Assembly: GCA_013002475.1 (NCBI GenBank)
Contig: JABDJM010000489.1
Span: 1-10,131, forward strand
Origin: Saprospiraceae bacterium
Lineage (GTDB): Bacteria > Bacteroidota > Bacteroidia > Chitinophagales > Saprospiraceae
Length of the DNA: 10,131 nucleotides
Reading direction: 5' to 3'
The notes beneath the pieces are model-generated. The model ran no database searches. It saw only the letters and a list, made by a program, of their open reading frames with translations, and was not told where the DNA came from. A program made the translations under genes and the position numbers. Below are positions 8,424 to 10,131 of the stretch, one piece after another (the stretch's first letter is position 1; every line of letters begins with the position of its first letter).

Positions 8424-8442
8424 CCGATCTACGATCAACGTG
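8424..8442. repeat. Direct repeat CCGATCTACGATCAACGTG, copy A
   Basis: This 19-base sequence occurs again unchanged at 8677-8695, 253 bases further on. Its first part is the inverse of the GTAGATCGGA core at 8327-8336. Confidence 0.8.
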
Positions 8443-8503
8443 TTGCTTGGAAAATTTCCGTGGTAAGGTTTCCATACTAGAATGAAACAGAAAAAAATAT
8501 GAC

Positions 8504-8516
8504 GCTCCTCTGGAGC
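8504..8516. repeat. Small hairpin GCTCC-TCT-GGAGC
   Basis: Five perfect pairs (8504-8508 with 8512-8516) around a three-base loop, just after an A-rich stretch. No T-run follows it on the plus strand; in the minus direction the hairpin is followed by ATATTTTTTT, so it could terminate leftward transcripts coming from the DUF1232 side. Confidence 0.4.
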
Positions 8517-8676
8517 TCAAATTCCACTTAAATCATTTGCTAGAAAGATTTCGCCCATACCAAAGGCATGCAGGCCTCTGGGGCTTCATTAGGCAAGAGC
8601 CGGGTGCGTCAAGTCCCCGGAAGCGGCATATCAGCCATGATCCCGAAGGACTCACTTCACTCGCCCACTGGGCAGG

Positions 8677-8695
8677 CCGATCTACGATCAACGTG
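8677..8695. repeat. Direct repeat CCGATCTACGATCAACGTG, copy B
   Basis: Exact second copy of the 19 bases at 8424-8442, in the same orientation. It closes the GC-rich island. The eight-base end TCAACGTG occurs a third time at 8717-8724. Confidence 0.8.
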
Positions 8696-8721
8696 CCTGT
8701 GTCTCAATTAAACAACTCAAC

Positions 8722-8776
8722 GTGCGAAGCACATTAAACGCGCGAAGCGCAACTAAACCATAAACGGCCTAAGGCC
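8722..8776. repeat. Row of three mini-hairpins with three-base loops
   Basis: GTGC-GAA-GCAC (8722-8732), GCGC-GAA-GCGC (8740-8750) and GGCC-TAA-GGCC (8766-8776) follow one another, joined by AT-rich spacers that end in TAAAC (ATTAAAC, AACTAAACCATAAAC). The stem sequence changes while the form stays the same. The last hairpin ends one base before the DUF1232 stop codon, so the row would be the 3' tail of that leftward transcript. Confidence 0.6.
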
Positions 8777-8777
8777 C

Positions 8778-9155
8778 CTACAGCCCTTCTTCGATTTCCA
8801 GGAGAGCATCTTCTTCTACCGGACCAAACCAGTCACTTAACTTATTTCGGGCATTCAGCTTAACCTCTTCATTTATGTAGGCTGCGATGGTTACCAGGCC
8901 AAAAGAAAGGACTCCAAGGTCATCGGTAAATCCGATCAAAGGTGTCAGATCGGGGAGTGCATCGATAGGTGCGATGAAATATCCAAGGGTACCTAAGACG
9001 ATGTTTTTCGCCCAGGTGGGGGTTTCCTCCCGCTTATAAGCATAAAACAGTAGCAATACAGCATGAATCACCTTAATCCCTGCGGCTTTAGCAAAATTGC
9101 CGATCTTTTGCCACATGCCCTCTTCGGTATACTTCTTTTGAAATAGGTCTTTCAT
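8778..9155 (-). CDS. YkvA-like DUF1232 family membrane-associated protein
   Basis: A 125-residue protein from ATG 9155 to TAG 8778-8780. The DUF1232 signature is plain: GYFIAPIDALPDLTPLIGF (58-76) followed by TDDLGVLSFGLVTI (77-90). A hydrophobic stretch at about 28-39 (KVIHAVLLLFYA) precedes it, and the DUF1232 segment itself is hydrophobic, so the protein is probably attached to or embedded in the inner membrane. The C-terminus is acidic (EEDALLEIEEGL). The family is widespread, and its molecular role is not established. The gene stands alone, diverging from the cupin gene by 108 bases. AGGAT sits directly against the start codon, too close for an ideal ribosome site. Its 3' end runs into the mini-hairpin row at 8722-8776. 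Confidence 0.88.
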   Translation of the reverse strand: MKDLFQKKYTEEGMWQKIGNFAKAAGIKVIHAVLLLFYAYKREETPTWAKNIVLGTLGYFIAPIDALPDLTPLIGFTDDLGVLSFGLVTIAAYINEEVKLNARNKLSDWFGPVEEDALLEIEEGL

Positions 9156-9209
9156 ATCCTAAACAACGCAAAAGAATTAAAATGAGTTCTTAGATTTAAA
9201 GATCTTCTA

Positions 9210-9234
9210 TTTCAGGGTTCACAAACCCTTGAAA
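9210..9234. repeat. Inverted repeat in the DUF1232-cupin divergent region
   Basis: TTTCAGGGTT (9210-9219) and AACCCTTGAAA (9224-9234) pair over ten bases with one bulged base, around the loop CACA. It lies 30 bases before the cupin ATG and 55 bases before the DUF1232 start. It could be an operator or a leader hairpin; no T-run follows. Confidence 0.4.
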
Positions 9235-9263
9235 ATGATGATATTACTCTTAGTTAAAAAATT

Positions 9264-9626
9264 ATGCAAGAAATCAATTTAGACGAAAAATTGTCCAAAT
9301 TCTCCGAGCAATGGACCCCCAAGATCATCGCTGAACTCAATGATCAATACATCAAATTAGCCAAGTTGGAAGGTGAATTTGTTTGGCATGATCACGCTAA
9401 GGAGGATGAACTTTTTGTTGTGCTAAAAGGCACTTTGGAAATGGAATTCCGGGATAAGACTGTACGCTTTGGTCCCGGCGAAATATTAGTTGTGCCAAAG
9501 GGAGTCGAACACCTCCCCCGTACAATTGGAGGAGAGGTTCATCTTATGCTTATTGAACCTAAGAGTACCAAGCATACGGGAGAGGTGGTCGACGAGCGAA
9601 CGGTAGAAAAGCTTGAATGGATCTAG
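9264..9626 (+). CDS. Single-domain cupin protein
   Basis: A 120-residue small beta-barrel protein of the cupin superfamily. Motif 1 is complete: GEFVWHDHAKEDELFVVLKG (37-56), with His42, His44 and Glu49 as likely metal ligands. Motif 2 is GEILVVPKGVEH (72-83), with His83 as the fourth ligand. The protein is therefore probably a metal-binding enzyme or sugar or small-molecule sensor, but cupins of this size have too many roles for a specific call; a mannose-6-phosphate-isomerase-like label would be structural only. ATG 9264 follows an A-rich leader without a Shine-Dalgarno site. The stop TAG (9624-9626) is one base from the end of the converging DUF4190 gene. The inverted repeat at 9210-9234 lies in its upstream region. 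Confidence 0.88.
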   Translation: MQEINLDEKLSKFSEQWTPKIIAELNDQYIKLAKLEGEFVWHDHAKEDELFVVLKGTLEMEFRDKTVRFGPGEILVVPKGVEHLPRTIGGEVHLMLIEPKSTKHTGEVVDERTVEKLEWI

Positions 9627-9627
9627 A

Positions 9628-10089
9628 TCAGAAAAGGTGAAAAACAACAAACCCAGTAGCTAAAAATGTCAGAGTAAGCGTGGATAATATTCCAAGGATC
9701 AATCCTGAGATGGCAAACCCTTTAAAGCGAAAATCTCCTCGATGCCTCATCTTTTTCAAAGCCCCAATAGATAAGATTATCGCAGGGATCCCTAAGACTA
9801 AACCTGCGCCGGTCAATGATAATAGGCCAAGAATTAATCCAGCCAAACCATATCCGTCATCCCCTTTAAAAATTTCAAGAAAGGCAGAGACCTTTTCTTT
9901 TAGCACCTGTTTCAGGATTCTTTTTTTTGAGCGACTTTCATTGAAGCCGAGGGTTTGGGATGAGGATTCAACCTTGTCAGATTTCAGCATTATTCGGTTT
10001 TCATGCGTCTCCATTTTTGAATGAATAGCACTGACAAAACCAACAGGAATGACAAGAAGAATCAGAAAAGAAAAGATTAATGGCTTCAT
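9628..10089 (-). CDS. DUF4190-type membrane protein with signal peptide
   Basis: A 153-residue protein from ATG 10089 to TGA 9628-9630. Residues 1-22 form a signal peptide or first membrane helix (KPLIFSFLILLVIPVGFVSA). Residues 23-78 are polar and charged, with a basic patch SRSKKRILKQ (52-61). Two membrane helices follow, at about 80-110 (GYGLAGLILGLLSL, then GIPAIILSIGAL) and 123-150 (KGFAISGLILGILSTLTLTF), separated by KKMRHRGDFRF. The repeated GLxLGxLS pattern and the basic hinge match DUF4190-type proteins, common in Bacteroidota and of unknown function. The start leaves 42 bases of upstream sequence in the window, with no clear promoter. It converges with the cupin gene at a one-base gap, with no obvious terminator between them. 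Confidence 0.82.
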   Translation of the reverse strand: MKPLIFSFLILLVIPVGFVSAIHSKMETHENRIMLKSDKVESSSQTLGFNESRSKKRILKQVLKEKVSAFLEIFKGDDGYGLAGLILGLLSLTGAGLVLGIPAIILSIGALKKMRHRGDFRFKGFAISGLILGILSTLTLTFLATGFVVFHLF

Positions 10090-10131
10090 AAACTTTTCGA
10101 TAAAGAAGCCAGCTGTTTGGAATTTGGTTGG

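Larger units (their letters stand above)
8093..8777. other. Palindrome-rich intergenic region without a convincing gene
   Basis: About 685 bases between the atpC terminator and the end of the DUF1232 gene. Three short open frames (8077-8295 +, 8238-8438 -, 8537-8737 +) run through palindromes, lack ribosome sites and resemble nothing I know. Instead the stretch holds at least eight hairpins or inverted repeats, an exact 19-base direct repeat, and a GC-rich island (8581-8700, 72 of 120 bases G or C by hand count, against 24 of 60 in 8461-8520). It looks like a place where intergenic repeat elements have accumulated. Confidence 0.7.

Noticed and set aside
8238..8438. Open frame of 66 codons (-)
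   Set aside because: It consists mostly of palindromic repeat sequence (8248-8274, 8321-8348, 8384-8417), has no ribosome site and shows no family resemblance.
8537..8737. Open frame of 66 codons (+) in the GC-rich island
   Set aside because: It ends in the direct repeat and the mini-hairpin row, has no ribosome site and no recognisable domain. It is kept as a note on a possible decayed element only.
8722..8776. Possible CRISPR array
   Set aside because: The units are only 11 bases, the stems differ from one another, spacers are short and alike, and no cas genes are present.

Overview
The window looks like a piece of a Bacteroidota chromosome. The evidence is the long AtpD with the extra segment typical of that phylum, an isolated atpD-atpC pair with a one-domain epsilon subunit, a TTTG / TAnnTTTG promoter of the Bacteroidota type upstream of atpD, few Shine-Dalgarno sites, and a T-run terminator after atpC. 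A Cytophagales- or Flavobacteriales-like host is plausible, but I cannot place it lower.

Layout. 1-156 (+) is the 3' end of a gene that resembles scpA. It meets, tail to tail with a 4-base overlap, a leftward gene set (5996 down to 153). In transcription order this is a family 2 glycosyltransferase with an extra C-terminal Rossmann-like domain, a DUF5691 protein, a MoxR-type AAA+ ATPase, and a DUF5682 protein. Spacings of 13, -11 and 10 bases suggest one operon. The DUF5691 / MoxR / DUF5682 trio is a recurrent but poorly understood module, related to the yehL-yehM locus of E. coli. In other genomes it usually comes with VWA and SWIM zinc-finger genes, and neither is in this window. This is the best candidate here for an under-described system: a chaperone-like ATPase with two partners of unknown function and a glycosyltransferase in front.

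5997-6261 is a divergent intergenic region with a good promoter for atpD. atpD and atpC (6262-8034, +) encode the beta and epsilon subunits of F1 ATP synthase and end at an intrinsic terminator (8055-8092). Then come about 680 bases without a convincing gene (8093-8777), dense in palindromes. They include a possible three-way-junction RNA fold, a family of GTAGATCGGA-type inverted repeats, an exact 19-base direct repeat, a 60% GC island and a row of mini-hairpins. This part looks like an accumulation of intergenic repeat elements.

The right end holds ordinary small genes. A leftward YkvA-like DUF1232 membrane-associated protein diverges from a rightward single-domain cupin, with an inverted repeat between them. 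The cupin converges, one base apart, with a leftward DUF4190-type membrane protein that has a signal peptide. No rRNA, tRNA, CRISPR array or intact insertion sequence was seen.
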